Assembly (NCBI RefSeq): GCF_902706185.1
Contig: NZ_CACSJM010000012.1
Location: forward strand, 1-60,989
Reading direction: 5' to 3'
Length of the DNA stretch: 60,989 nucleotides
From: Roseomonas sp. 18066
Lineage (GTDB): Bacteria; Pseudomonadota; Alphaproteobacteria; Acetobacterales; Acetobacteraceae
Shown here: piece after piece, positions 46,368 through 54,343 of the stretch
How positions within the stretch are numbered: position 1 is the first letter of the stretch
Layout of the letters: every line of letters begins with the position of its first letter
Notes under the pieces: model-generated
Databases searched by the model: none
Told to the model about the DNA's origin: nothing
The model's input: the letters and a program-made list of their open reading frames with translations, nothing else
Position numbers and translations under genes: made by a program

Positions 46368-47204
46368 TCAGGTGCGGCGCTGTGGCCGGCCGCTGCCGCC
46401 ATTCGGGCCGCTGGGGCCGGGGGTGGCGTCATCCACCCGGTCCTCCAGCGCGCCGGTCTTGCCGGAGGGGGCGCCCGCCGAGGGGCCGCCCGGGGGCGGG
46501 CTGGTATCGCGGCGCGACGGGCCGTCATAGGACGGGCCGCCGCCGCCCTTGCCGGCGCTGCCGGTGTTGTTGTCGGGGCCACCGCCGCCGCCGCCACCGC
46601 CACCGAAGGGCTGCGTCGGCGGCCCGGGCGGCGCCGGCTGGCCGGGGCGGCCGTCGCGCGGGGTGGCCATGGCCTCGCGGCCGGAGAAATTGGCCATGCA
46701 GCTGACCAGGTGGGTGCTGATCTCGCTGGAGCCGGCCAGCGCCGTGGTCCAGGCACCCTCGTTGCCCTGCAGGAACTGCACCTGCATCCGCGCGCCATTG
46801 CGGAAGATGTTGAGGAATTCCTTCACATCGGCCAGCTCGGCATCGCTGTCATTGCCGATGCTGATGCTGATCAGGCTGTCATCGATGGCGCGGGCATTGG
46901 CGCGCCAGGGATTGGCGCGGTCGATGCTCAGCCGCACCGGCACCGGCGTGCCGCGCGGAATGGTCCAGCCGACCTTGCCCAGATGCAGGGTCAGGTGCCG
47001 GGTGCCGGCGAAATGCTTGATGGCGAAGTAGCGCCCGCCGCCGCGGATGCTGACGCCGCAGACGCGGATGCCGTCATTGGCGACGCCGCGAAAGGCGGTC
47101 CAGCCGTTGGACCGGGCATATTCCTGCACCTCGGCCCGCGCCGGGGCGGCGGCCAGCAGCCCCGCCAGCAGCAGGCCTGCGCCGAGCACGGCCTGGCGCG
47201 TCAT
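46368..47204 (-). CDS. Secreted protein with low-complexity Gly/Pro-rich tail, unknown function
   Basis: Predicted 278-residue protein, not firmly recognised. A signal peptide covers residues 1-24 (hydrophobic LGAGLLLAGLLAAA, cleavage after ARA). A compact beta-rich domain (about 25-165) follows, with Cys in IRVCGVSI and LVSCMANF, a pattern reminiscent of IalB-like or other small periplasmic proteins. From about residue 180 the chain is low-complexity: nine consecutive Gly in one run, then Pro/Ser/Gly-rich and ending GGSGRPQRRT. AGGGA lies close to the ATG. No functional call is made beyond export. Confidence 0.75.
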   Translation of the reverse strand: MTRQAVLGAGLLLAGLLAAAPARAEVQEYARSNGWTAFRGVANDGIRVCGVSIRGGGRYFAIKHFAGTRHLTLHLGKVGWTIPRGTPVPVRLSIDRANPWRANARAIDDSLISISIGNDSDAELADVKEFLNIFRNGARMQVQFLQGNEGAWTTALAGSSEISTHLVSCMANFSGREAMATPRDGRPGQPAPPGPPTQPFGGGGGGGGGPDNNTGSAGKGGGGPSYDGPSRRDTSPPPGGPSAGAPSGKTGALEDRVDDATPGPSGPNGGSGRPQRRT

Positions 47205-47364
47205 CGATCCCTGTCCCGGCACTCCGCGCATCCCTTCAGCTCCGCAGCATGACCGTCACGGTAACCCGGCGGCCTGCAGCGTCAACGCCCTTGCCCCGGT
47301 GGAAGCCGGCTGGCACAGGCTGCTCACGATGATTTTCGCCCCGGAGGGCGCAGGAGAAGACCGG

Positions 47365-47844
47365 TTGACCGATCTGTTCGAGCTGCCGCTGGTGCTGGGC
47401 GATGGCACCACGACGACGCTGCAGCCCTGGCGCGGCCAGGTGCTGCTGGTCGTGAACACCGCCAGCCGCTGCGGCTTCACCCCGCAATATGAGGGGCTGC
47501 AGGCGCTGCAGCAGGCGCTCGGGCCGCGCGGCTTCAGCGTGCTGGCCTTCCCCTGCAACCAGTTCCGCGGCCAGGAGCCGGGGACGGATGCCGAGATCGG
47601 CGCCTTCTGCGCCAGCCGTTTCTCCGTGAGCTTCCCGGTCTTCGCCAAGGTCGCGGTGAACGGCGCGGCGGCGCATCCGCTGTTCGCGGCGCTGAAGGCG
47701 GCGCAGCCCGGGCTTCTCGGAACCCGGTCCATCAAGTGGAACTTTTCCAAGTTCCTGATCGACCGGGAGGGCCGCGCCGTGGCGCGGTTCGCGCCGACGA
47801 CCCGGCCGGCGGCGCTGCGGGGCGCGATCGAGCAACGGCTCTAG
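47365..47844 (+). CDS. Glutathione peroxidase family protein (Cys type)
   Basis: Predicted 159-residue thiol peroxidase of the GPx/BtuE fold that reduces H2O2 and lipid peroxides. The catalytic Cys is in VNTASRCGFTPQYEGL (encoded by TGC, not selenocysteine). The family motif FPCNQFRGQEPG and the catalytic Trp-Asn in IKWNFSKFLID are present. I chose a TTG start because AGGAG lies eight bases before it and the protein then begins (M)TDLFELPL as usual for the family; ATG 47329 would add 12 residues. The nearby H2O2-forming amine oxidase gives it a plausible role. It is convergent with a TctC gene. Confidence 0.9.
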   Translation: MTDLFELPLVLGDGTTTTLQPWRGQVLLVVNTASRCGFTPQYEGLQALQQALGPRGFSVLAFPCNQFRGQEPGTDAEIGAFCASRFSVSFPVFAKVAVNGAAAHPLFAALKAAQPGLLGTRSIKWNFSKFLIDREGRAVARFAPTTRPAALRGAIEQRL

Positions 47845-47854
47845 CACCCCGCCC

Positions 47855-47877
47855 GTCGCCGCCCACCGGGCGGCGAC
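47855..47877. terminator. Hairpin between convergent gpx and tctC-like genes
   Basis: A perfect 10-bp GC stem GTCGCCGCCC / GGGCGGCGAC with a three-base loop lies between the two facing stops. No T-run follows on the plus strand. Likely bidirectional transcript end. Confidence 0.5.
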
Positions 47878-47888
47878 CGCCGAAAAAA

Positions 47889-48911
47889 TCAGCCGTCGGC
47901 GCGGATATTGGCGGCGCGGGCGACGTCGCCCCAGCGGGCGTGGTCGCGGCGGACGCGCTCGTCGAACTCGGCCGCGGTGCCGCCGCCCGGCTCGTCGCCC
48001 TGGCCGGTGATGCGGTCGCGCACGGTGGCATCGGCCAGCGCCGTGTTCAGCGCGGCATTGATGCGCTGGACCAGCTCGGCCGGCGTGCCGCGCGGGGCGG
48101 ACAGGCCGATCCAGCTGGTGATCGAAAAATCCTTCACGCCCTGCTCGAGGGCGGTGGGGATGTCGGGGAAGGCGGGCGCGCGCTTGTCGCCGGTGACCAG
48201 CAGGCCCTTGATCTGTCCGGCCTTCAGGAAGGGCGCCACCACCGAGGCCGCGTCGAACAGCATCGGGAAGCGGCCGGCGATGAAGTCCTGCATGGCCGGG
48301 CCGCTGCCACGATAGGGCACGCTTTCCATCTGCGGATTGCCGATGCGACTGCGGAACAGCTCCATCGCGCAATGCGACATGCTGCCGGCCGCCGCGGTGC
48401 CGTAGTCGACGCCCTTGGGCTGGCTGCGGATCCAGGAGGCGAGCTCGTCGACATTCTTCGCCGGCACGGAAGGATGCAGGCAGAGGATCAGCGAGCTCTG
48501 CAGGGCGAGCCCCACCGAGACCAGCTCCAGCGGGTTGATGGTCATGCCCGGGAAGGTGTGCGGGTTGATGGCCATGGAGCTCGAATTGGCGGCGAGCAGG
48601 GTGTAGCCGTCGGGGCGGGCGCGCAGCACGGCCTCGGTGCCGAGGTTGCCGCCGGCGCCGCCGCGATTCTCGATGACCACGGTCTGGCCGAGGGCGGTGG
48701 ACATGCCCTGCTGGATGACGCGGGCGGCGAAATCGGTCTGCCCGCCGGGCGGGAAGCCGACCACCAGGGTGATCGGGCGGGCCGGCCAGGCGGCCTGGGC
48801 GGAAGCGATGCGGGGGGCGGCCAGCGGGCCCACCAGGGCGCCGGCACCCAGCGCCAGGCCACCGGTCAGCAGCGCGCGGCGGGACGCGGCGGGAATGCGG
48901 GTCTTGGTCAT
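47889..48911 (-). CDS. Bug/TctC-family tripartite tricarboxylate transporter receptor
   Basis: Predicted 340-residue periplasmic receptor. The Tat-like signal has SRRALL at residues 10-15, a hydrophobic core, and cleavage near IASAQA (about residue 39). Family motifs: ITLVVGFPPGGQTDFAAR, VVIENRGGAGGNLGTEAVLR, YGTAAAGSMSHCAMELF, ESVPYRGSGPAMQDF and DIPTALEQGVKDF. GAGGAAAA precedes the ATG. It is divergent from a LysR gene 240 bp away, so that regulator may control it. TctA and TctB are not in the window. A sugar-acid ligand is plausible from the adjacent dehydratase genes. Confidence 0.92.
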   Translation of the reverse strand: MTKTRIPAASRRALLTGGLALGAGALVGPLAAPRIASAQAAWPARPITLVVGFPPGGQTDFAARVIQQGMSTALGQTVVIENRGGAGGNLGTEAVLRARPDGYTLLAANSSSMAINPHTFPGMTINPLELVSVGLALQSSLILCLHPSVPAKNVDELASWIRSQPKGVDYGTAAAGSMSHCAMELFRSRIGNPQMESVPYRGSGPAMQDFIAGRFPMLFDAASVVAPFLKAGQIKGLLVTGDKRAPAFPDIPTALEQGVKDFSITSWIGLSAPRGTPAELVQRINAALNTALADATVRDRITGQGDEPGGGTAAEFDERVRRDHARWGDVARAANIRADG

Positions 48912-49125
48912 TTTTCCTCGGTCTTTCTTGGGCAGGTTTCTTGGCAGGCCGACGTGACCGCGCCGGGGACCATGCACTGGGCGCGCGCGGTCCGGCCGGG
49001 GTGGAGGGGCACCCTCGGCAGACGTCGTCATCCCGGCATGGCGGTCCCTGGCAGCGGGCCGTCTGGTTAACGGAATGGTTAGAGGTGCCGCGCCATGACC
49101 GTCCAGCGCATTCTTCCGCGCCCGG

Positions 49126-49143
49126 CATGACGAATCTGGTATG
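49126..49143 (+). promoter_or_regulatory. LysR-type dyad in front of the LysR gene
   Basis: CATGACG-AAT-CTGGTATG, eight bases before the LysR ATG. Fifteen of 18 bases recur, inverted, at 50121-50138 upstream of the dehydratase gene (only the central three differ). The T and A of the CAT/ATG ends are 12 bases apart, close to the T-N11-A LysR rule. Likely autoregulatory site. Confidence 0.55.
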
Positions 49144-49151
49144 GTAACGCC

Positions 49152-50120
49152 ATGCCCAAGCCTGCCACCCTGCTCCGCCCCCTGACCCCCGACTGGTTCG
49201 CCCGCGCCCGGCTGAAGCTGCGGCACCTGCAGCTGCTGGTGGCCCTCGACGAGCTGCGCAACCTGAACCGGGCGGCGCAGAGCCTCGGCCTGACCCAGCC
49301 CGCCGCCTCCCGCCTGCTGGCCGAGGTGGAGCAGATGGTGGGTGGCCCGGTCTTCGAGCGCCGTCCGCGCGGGGTCGAGCCGAACGGCCTGGGCGAAGTG
49401 CTGCTGCGCCGGGCGCGGATCGTGCTGGTCGAGCTGCAGCAGGCGGCGACCGAGCTGAACGGGCTGCGCTCCGGCAGCGGCGGCGCGGTGGCCATCGGCG
49501 CGGTGACGGCGCCAGCGGTCGATTGCGTGATGCAGGCGGTGGAGGCGATGCAGCGCGACACCCCCGGCCTGCAGGTGACGGTGGAGGTGGAGCCCAGCGC
49601 CCGGCTGATCGAGGGGCTGCGGCGCGGGCGCCTCGACCTGGCCCTGGCCCGCATCCCGGCCGGCGTCCAGGCGGGCGAGCTCGACTACCGCGAGGTCGGC
49701 GAGGAGGAGCTGTGCTTCCTGGTGCGGGAGGCGCATCCGCTGCTGGGCCGCGACAGCATCGCCCTGAAAGAGCTGCTGCCCTTCACCTGGCTGCTGGAGC
49801 CGGCGGGCAGCCTGCTGCGCCAGGCGGTGGAGATGCTGTTCGCCCGGCACGGGCTGCCAATGCCGGGGCGGGTGATCAACACCGCCTCGATCCTGCTGAA
49901 CCTGGCGGCGCTGGGCCAGGGCGACGCGGTCTCCGTGGTCAGCGCGCCGGTCGCCGCCATGCTCGGCGCCCAGGGGCGGTTCCGCCGGCTGCCGCCGCTG
50001 CAGGAGGCGGAGCGCTTCGCGGTGTCGCCCTATGGGCTGATCCGGCTGCGCGACCGGCCGCTGTCACCGGCGGCGGCGCGGCTGCAGGCGGTGCTGGAGC
50101 CGATGCTGTTTCCGGCATGA
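49152..50120 (+). CDS. LysR-family transcriptional regulator of the dehydratase operon
   Basis: Predicted 322-residue regulator. The N-terminal winged HTH covers about residues 20-85: LKLRHLQLLVALDELRNLNR, then AAQSLGLTQPAASRLLAEVE, then QMVGGPVFERRPRG. The effector domain follows (about 110-320). A short N-terminal extension precedes the HTH, as in the GbpR/galactose-binding-regulator-like subgroup. A dyad near its own start and another 110 bp before the dehydratase gene suggest autoregulation and control of the downstream operon, and perhaps of the divergent TctC receptor gene. Confidence 0.93.
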   Translation: MPKPATLLRPLTPDWFARARLKLRHLQLLVALDELRNLNRAAQSLGLTQPAASRLLAEVEQMVGGPVFERRPRGVEPNGLGEVLLRRARIVLVELQQAATELNGLRSGSGGAVAIGAVTAPAVDCVMQAVEAMQRDTPGLQVTVEVEPSARLIEGLRRGRLDLALARIPAGVQAGELDYREVGEEELCFLVREAHPLLGRDSIALKELLPFTWLLEPAGSLLRQAVEMLFARHGLPMPGRVINTASILLNLAALGQGDAVSVVSAPVAAMLGAQGRFRRLPPLQEAERFAVSPYGLIRLRDRPLSPAAARLQAVLEPMLFPA

Positions 50121-50138
50121 CATACCAGGAACGTCATG
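50121..50138 (-). promoter_or_regulatory. LysR-type dyad upstream of the IlvD/Edd dehydratase operon
   Basis: Reads CATGACG-TTC-CTGGTATG on the minus strand, the inverted twin of 49126-49143. It starts directly after the LysR stop. A possible -10 box TATGAT lies at 50153-50158, which would place the dyad around -35, where LysR proteins activate transcription. Confidence 0.55.
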
Positions 50139-50248
50139 TCGTCCGGATAATCTATGATTGGATCGATATGCCACACCGTGCCTAGCTTGCGGCCCCGCGC
50201 TGCTCCCCTGCCGCGCGGGGTGTCGATCCAGCGGGATGGGAAACGTCA

Positions 50249-51985
50249 ATGGCCGAAGAACAGGCGAAAAAAAAGCTGCGCAGCCAGGAGTGGTTCGGGC
50301 GGCAGGACAAGATGGGCTTCTACTACCGCTCCTTCCTGAAGAATCGCGGCTTTCCGCAGGACCAGTTCGACGGCCGGCCGGTGATCGGCATCTGCAACAC
50401 CTGGTCCGAGCTGAACCCCTGCAACAGCCACTTCCGCACCATCGCCGAGCATGTCCGCTACGGCGTGCTGGAGGCGGGCGGGTTTCCGCTGGAATTCCCG
50501 GTCTCGTCGCTCGGCGAGGTGACGATGCGGCCGACCGCCATGCTGTACCGCAACCTGGCGGCGATGGATGTCGAGGAAGGCATCCGGGCGCATCCGCTGG
50601 ACGGCGTGGTGCTGCTGATGGGCTGCGACAAGACCACGCCCGCCTTGCTGATGGGGGCGGCCAGCGCCGACCTGCCGGCGATCGGCGTCTCCGGCGGGCC
50701 GCAGCTGCGCGGCGTTTATCGGGGGCAGATCATCGGCTCGGGGACCAACATCATCTCGATGAGCGAGCAGCTGCGCGCCGGCGAGATCACGCTGAAGGAG
50801 TTCCATGAGGCGGAAGCGGGGATGAACCGCAGCCATGGCTCCTGCATGACCATGGGCACGGCGTCGTCGATGGCGTCCATGGTCGAGGCGCTGGGCATCG
50901 GCCTGCCGACCAACGCCGCCATCCCCGCGGTGGATGCGCGCCGCAACGAGCTGGCCCGGCTGTCCGGCCGCCGCATCGTGCAGATGGTGCATGAGGACCT
51001 GACGCCCACGAAGATCCTGACGCGCGAGGCTTTCGAGAACGCCATCCGCACGCTGGCGGCGATCGGCGGCTCGACCAATGCCGTGGTGCATCTGATCGCC
51101 ATCGCGCGGCGGATCGGCATCGACCTGACGCTCGAGGATTTCGACCGGCTGGGGCGCGGGGTGCATTGCCAGGTGAACCTGATGCCCTCCGGCCAGTATC
51201 TGATGGAAGACTTCTACTATGCCGGCGGGCTGCCGGTGGTGCTGCGCGACCTGGCCGAGGCCGGGCTGCTGCACAAGGAGGCGCTGACGGTCAATGGCCG
51301 GACGATGTGGGAGAATGTGCGCGAGGCGGAATGCTGGAACCGCGAGGTGATCACCAGCATCGCCGAGCCGTTCAAGCCGGATGCCGGCATCGCCATCCTG
51401 CGCGGCAACCTGGCGCCCAAGGGCGCGGTGATCAAGCCGTCGGCGGCATCCCCTCACCTGCTGAAGCACACCGGGCGCGCGGTGGTCTTCGAGAATATCG
51501 AGGACCTGCATCACCGCAAGGACGACCCCGATCTCGACATCGATGCCGACTGCATCATGGTGCTGCAGAATTGCGGCCCGCGCGGCTATCCCGGGATGGC
51601 CGAGGTCGGCAACATGCCGCTGCCGCAGAAGCTGCTGAAGGAGGGCGTGCGCGACATGGTCCGCATTTCCGACGCGCGGATGTCGGGGACGGCCTATGGC
51701 ACGGTGGTGCTGCATGTGGCGCCGGAGGCCGCGGCTGGCGGCCCCCTGGCGCTGGTCCGCAGCGGCGACCTGATCACGCTGGACGTCAAGGCTGGCTCGC
51801 TGCATCTGCATGTCGACGATGCCGAGCTGGCGATCCGCCGCGCCGCCTGGGTGGCGCCCGAGCCGCCGATGGATCGCGGCTACACGCGCATGTATGTCGA
51901 GCATGTGCTGCAGGCCGACGAAGGTGCCGACTTCGACTTCCTGGTCGGCAAGAGCGGCTCGCCTGTCCCTCGCGACAATCACTAA
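50249..51985 (+). CDS. IlvD/Edd-family sugar-acid dehydratase (L-arabinonate dehydratase-like)
   Basis: Predicted 578-residue iron-sulfur dehydratase that converts an aldonic acid to a 2-keto-3-deoxy acid. The cluster cysteines are visible in CNTWSELNPCN, MGCDKTTPA and SHGSCMTMGTASSM. The N-terminus (LRSQEWFGRQDKMGFYYRSF) and the overall length fit the pentonate dehydratase branch (arabinonate/xylonate/galactonate) rather than IlvD of branched-chain synthesis. Downstream, 75 bp away, is a DHDPS-family dehydratase, the pairing seen in the L-arabinose pathway of Azospirillum (arabinonate dehydratase plus 2-keto-3-deoxyarabinonate dehydratase). The exact sugar acid is not settled by sequence. 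Confidence 0.92.
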   Translation: MAEEQAKKKLRSQEWFGRQDKMGFYYRSFLKNRGFPQDQFDGRPVIGICNTWSELNPCNSHFRTIAEHVRYGVLEAGGFPLEFPVSSLGEVTMRPTAMLYRNLAAMDVEEGIRAHPLDGVVLLMGCDKTTPALLMGAASADLPAIGVSGGPQLRGVYRGQIIGSGTNIISMSEQLRAGEITLKEFHEAEAGMNRSHGSCMTMGTASSMASMVEALGIGLPTNAAIPAVDARRNELARLSGRRIVQMVHEDLTPTKILTREAFENAIRTLAAIGGSTNAVVHLIAIARRIGIDLTLEDFDRLGRGVHCQVNLMPSGQYLMEDFYYAGGLPVVLRDLAEAGLLHKEALTVNGRTMWENVREAECWNREVITSIAEPFKPDAGIAILRGNLAPKGAVIKPSAASPHLLKHTGRAVVFENIEDLHHRKDDPDLDIDADCIMVLQNCGPRGYPGMAEVGNMPLPQKLLKEGVRDMVRISDARMSGTAYGTVVLHVAPEAAAGGPLALVRSGDLITLDVKAGSLHLHVDDAELAIRRAAWVAPEPPMDRGYTRMYVEHVLQADEGADFDFLVGKSGSPVPRDNH

Positions 51986-52030
51986 TCTGACAGAAAAAAG
52001 ATGGGGGTCTGGGGGAATTCATTCCCCCAG
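51984..52030 (+). repeat. REP-like palindromic repeat, copy 2
   Basis: Flank AATCTGACAGAAAAAAGATG, then GGGGGT, then a perfect hairpin CTGGGGGAAT / ATTCCCCCAG (52009-52018 with 52021-52030, loop TC). The GATGGGGGTCTGGGGGAA core is shared exactly with copy 3. It begins at the dehydratase stop and ends 30 bp before the next gene. Confidence 0.75.
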
Positions 52031-52059
52031 CCTTCCTTCCTATTGGGGAGGTTTTTTTC

Positions 52060-52971
52060 ATGCCCTATCGCGGCATTTTCCCGGTGGTCCCGACGATCTT
52101 CGACGAGCGCGGCGCCCTCGACCTTGAGGGCCAGAAGCGCTGCATCGACTTCATGATCGATGCCGGTTCCGACGGGCTTTGCATCCTGGCGAATTTCTCC
52201 GAGCAGTTCGTGCTGTCGGATGATGAGCGGGCGTTGCTGACGCGGGAGATCCTGGCGCATGTGAAGGGCCGGGTGCCGGTGATCGTCACCACGACGCATT
52301 TCAGCACCCGCATCTGCGCCGAGCGCAGCCGCGAGGCGGAGGCGCTGGGCGCCTCGATGGTGATGGTGATGCCGCCCTATCACGGCGCCACCTTCCGCGT
52401 GCCGGAGGGGGCGATCTTCGATTTCTTCCAGGGCGTGTCGGATGCGATCGGCATTCCGATCATGATCCAGGACGCGCCGGTGGCGGGGACGCCGCTGTCG
52501 GCGGCCTTCCTGGCGCGGATGGCCCGCGAGATCGCGCAGGTCCGCTACTTCAAGATCGAGACGGCGGGGGCGGCCAGCAAGCTGCGCGCGCTGATCGCGC
52601 TGGGCGGCGATGCGGTCGAGGGGCCGTGGGATGGCGAGGAGGCGATCACCCTGCTGGCCGATCTCGATGCCGGGGCCACGGGCAGCATGACCGGCGGCGC
52701 CTTCATGGACGGCATCCGGCCGATCATCATGGATCACCTGGCCGGGCGTCGCGAGGAAGCCGTCGCCGGCTATGCGCGCTGGCTGCCGCTGATCAACTAC
52801 GAGAATCGGCAATGCGGGCTGCTGGCGGCCAAGGCGCTGATGCTGGCCGGCGGCGTGATCCGTTGCGACGCGCCGCGGGCGCCGCTGGCGCCGATGCACC
52901 CCGCCGTGCGCGAGGGGCTGCTGGATGCGGCGCGCCGGCTGGATCCGCTGGTGCTGCGCTGGGGCCAATGA
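52060..52971 (+). CDS. DHDPS-family dehydratase (2-keto-3-deoxyarabinonate dehydratase-like)
   Basis: Predicted 303-residue TIM-barrel enzyme. In the arabinose-type route it would dehydrate a 2-keto-3-deoxy pentonate to alpha-ketoglutarate semialdehyde. The N-terminal YRGIFPVVPTIF and the Schiff-base Lys in VRYFKIETAG are clear. At the position where DapA-type enzymes carry the catalytic Tyr the sequence is IMIQDAP, so Gln replaces Tyr, unlike the other two family members in this window. GGGGAGG lies eight bases before the ATG. It is co-directional with the dehydratase and likely co-transcribed, with the REP-like hairpin between. Confidence 0.9.
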   Translation: MPYRGIFPVVPTIFDERGALDLEGQKRCIDFMIDAGSDGLCILANFSEQFVLSDDERALLTREILAHVKGRVPVIVTTTHFSTRICAERSREAEALGASMVMVMPPYHGATFRVPEGAIFDFFQGVSDAIGIPIMIQDAPVAGTPLSAAFLARMAREIAQVRYFKIETAGAASKLRALIALGGDAVEGPWDGEEAITLLADLDAGATGSMTGGAFMDGIRPIIMDHLAGRREEAVAGYARWLPLINYENRQCGLLAAKALMLAGGVIRCDAPRAPLAPMHPAVREGLLDAARRLDPLVLRWGQ

Positions 52972-52978
52972 GCGAAAC

Positions 52979-52999
52979 CCCGGGGGCATCGCCCCCGGG
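52979..52999. terminator. Hairpin between convergent DHDPS-family and GST genes
   Basis: A perfect 9-bp stem CCCGGGGGC / GCCCCCGGG with loop ATC, directly between the two facing stop codons. No T-run follows. Confidence 0.5.
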
Positions 53000-53007
53000 A
53001 CGGGACG

Positions 53008-53637
53008 TTACGCGGGTTCCTTGGCGCGATCGGCCGCCATCCGCTGATGCGCCGGACGCGCCTGGGCGGTGGCCAGCCAGGACGAAATCGCCGGGAATTC
53101 GGCGAAGAGCGCCTTGCTGGCCGCGGCGTAGCGGACGATCTCGGCGACCATGATGTCGGCGACGGTGAAGCGGCCGCCGAGGACGAAGCCGCCACCGGAT
53201 TTCAGCTGCTGCTCCAGCACGGCGAAGGGGCGGCGCAGGCCAGCGCTGCTGGCCTCGACCTCGACGCCGCGCAGGATGGACAGGCTCTTCGGCTCGACCT
53301 CGGTGGCGGCCCAGAGCGCCCATTGCGTCATCAGCGCCTCCTCCTGGCTGTCGCGCGGGGCGAGCTCGCCGCCGGCCTTGCGCGCCAGGTAGAGGCAGAT
53401 GGCCAGCGACTCGTGCAGGACGAAGTCGCCATCCTTCAGGCTGGGCACCAGCCCGTTCGGATTGACCGCCAGGAAGTCGGGCGAGGCGGTGTTGAGCGGC
53501 GCGCCCGGCGCCGCGGCATCGGCCAGTCGGTAGGACTGGATCACCGGCACGTGCTGGAAATCGAGGCCGAGCTCATGGGCGAGCCAGATCGGCCGCGAGG
53601 CGCGCGAGCGCAGGACACCGTAGATGGTCAGCGACAT
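53008..53637 (-). CDS. Glutathione S-transferase family protein
   Basis: Predicted 209-residue cytosolic GST. The thioredoxin-like N-terminal domain (1-88) has MSLTIYGVLRSRASRPIWLA with a Ser/Arg catalytic-loop region, NPNGLVPSLKDGDFVLHES with the cis-Pro and glutathione-binding Glu-Ser, and a helical C-terminal domain (95-205) with GGRFTVADIMVAEI as the N-capping box. The length is normal. GGACAAACCC precedes the ATG. The substrate is unknown; it is convergent with the sugar-acid operon and not obviously part of it. Confidence 0.92.
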   Translation of the reverse strand: MSLTIYGVLRSRASRPIWLAHELGLDFQHVPVIQSYRLADAAAPGAPLNTASPDFLAVNPNGLVPSLKDGDFVLHESLAICLYLARKAGGELAPRDSQEEALMTQWALWAATEVEPKSLSILRGVEVEASSAGLRRPFAVLEQQLKSGGGFVLGGRFTVADIMVAEIVRYAAASKALFAEFPAISSWLATAQARPAHQRMAADRAKEPA

Positions 53638-54024
53638 GGGTTTGTCCGTGGTCAGGAGAGGCCACGATCAGCTTATGCCGGGGCAGGCTTGTCAAGCCGG
53701 CCGGACCGCCGCGGGGCCAGGGCGTCGGCACAGGGGGCATCAGGCTGCTGGCGATGCCACCGGTCGGGCCCGTGCGACACCTTCGCCCCCCGCGAGCGGA
53801 GGGGCGATCTTCAGGCCGGTCATCCCCCAGGCCTGGCCGGCAGGTTTTCGTGCGATCGTGCAGCTCAGGCTTTTCGACGATCCATCGCAGGCCAGCGCGC
53901 TCCGGCCGCCGGACGGGCCCGGCCGTGCTGGCACCTGCCCCGCCATGGCGGGGGCGGAAGGCGATGCTGCAGGCGCGACCCGGGCCTGCCGCCCGGGCCG
54001 CCGCGCCGTCAGGCGGCGATCAGC
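53638..54024. other. Gene-free region (387 bp)
   Basis: No gene is supported: reading frames are short and look like GC shadows without ribosome-binding sites or recognisable products. There is a perfect 7-bp hairpin CCCGGGC / GCCCGGG (53979-53997), 28 bp beyond the stop of the miniprotein gene on its strand. Upstream of the GST gene the segment should carry the GST promoter. Confidence 0.5.
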
Positions 54025-54189
54025 TCAGGAGAAGAACGGCCGGGCCAGCAGGAAGATGCCGGTCCAGAGCAGGGCGGAAAGGCCGAGCCCGATCATGATG
54101 CCGCGGGCCGGGCTCAGGGCGGCGGAGCGCGCCACGGCGGGCTGCTGCGCCGGGATCGCGCCGAAGGAAGCCTGATGGGAATGCGACAT
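54025..54189 (-). CDS. 54-residue single-pass membrane miniprotein, unknown function
   Basis: A very short gene encoding MSHSHQASFGAIPAQ..., 54 residues in all. Residues 31-48 (IMIGLGLSALLWTGIFLL) form one clear transmembrane helix, preceded by a polar His/Gln/Ala-rich N-terminus and followed by a short ARPFFS end. AGGGG lies eight bases before the ATG. The Trp in mid-helix and the short tail resemble small membrane proteins often found in Acetobacteraceae and Rhodospirillales, but I cannot name a family. It stands alone between the GST and the LOV kinase genes. Reality is supported by the membrane pattern and ribosome-binding site, not by homology I can state. Confidence 0.6.
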   Translation of the reverse strand: MSHSHQASFGAIPAQQPAVARSAALSPARGIMIGLGLSALLWTGIFLLARPFFS

Positions 54190-54343
54190 GATTGTGCCCC
54201 TGCTGGACCAGGCGCTCAGCTAACCGGCAAATTCTCACTATTTTGTTAACGGCCGACGGACCACCGGAAGAGCGGCCTGCCCGCTGCGCGACGGGCAGGG
54301 CGGCGGCGCCGCGCCGCGCCCCGGCGCTGGTGGAACCCCGCGA

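Noticed and set aside
47365..47844. Selenocysteine in the glutathione peroxidase
   Set aside because: The active-site codon is TGC (Cys) and the frame has no in-frame TGA.
53740..53946. 68-residue minus-strand frame between the GST and miniprotein genes
   Set aside because: No ribosome-binding site, no domain, and a composition typical of random GC-rich sequence.
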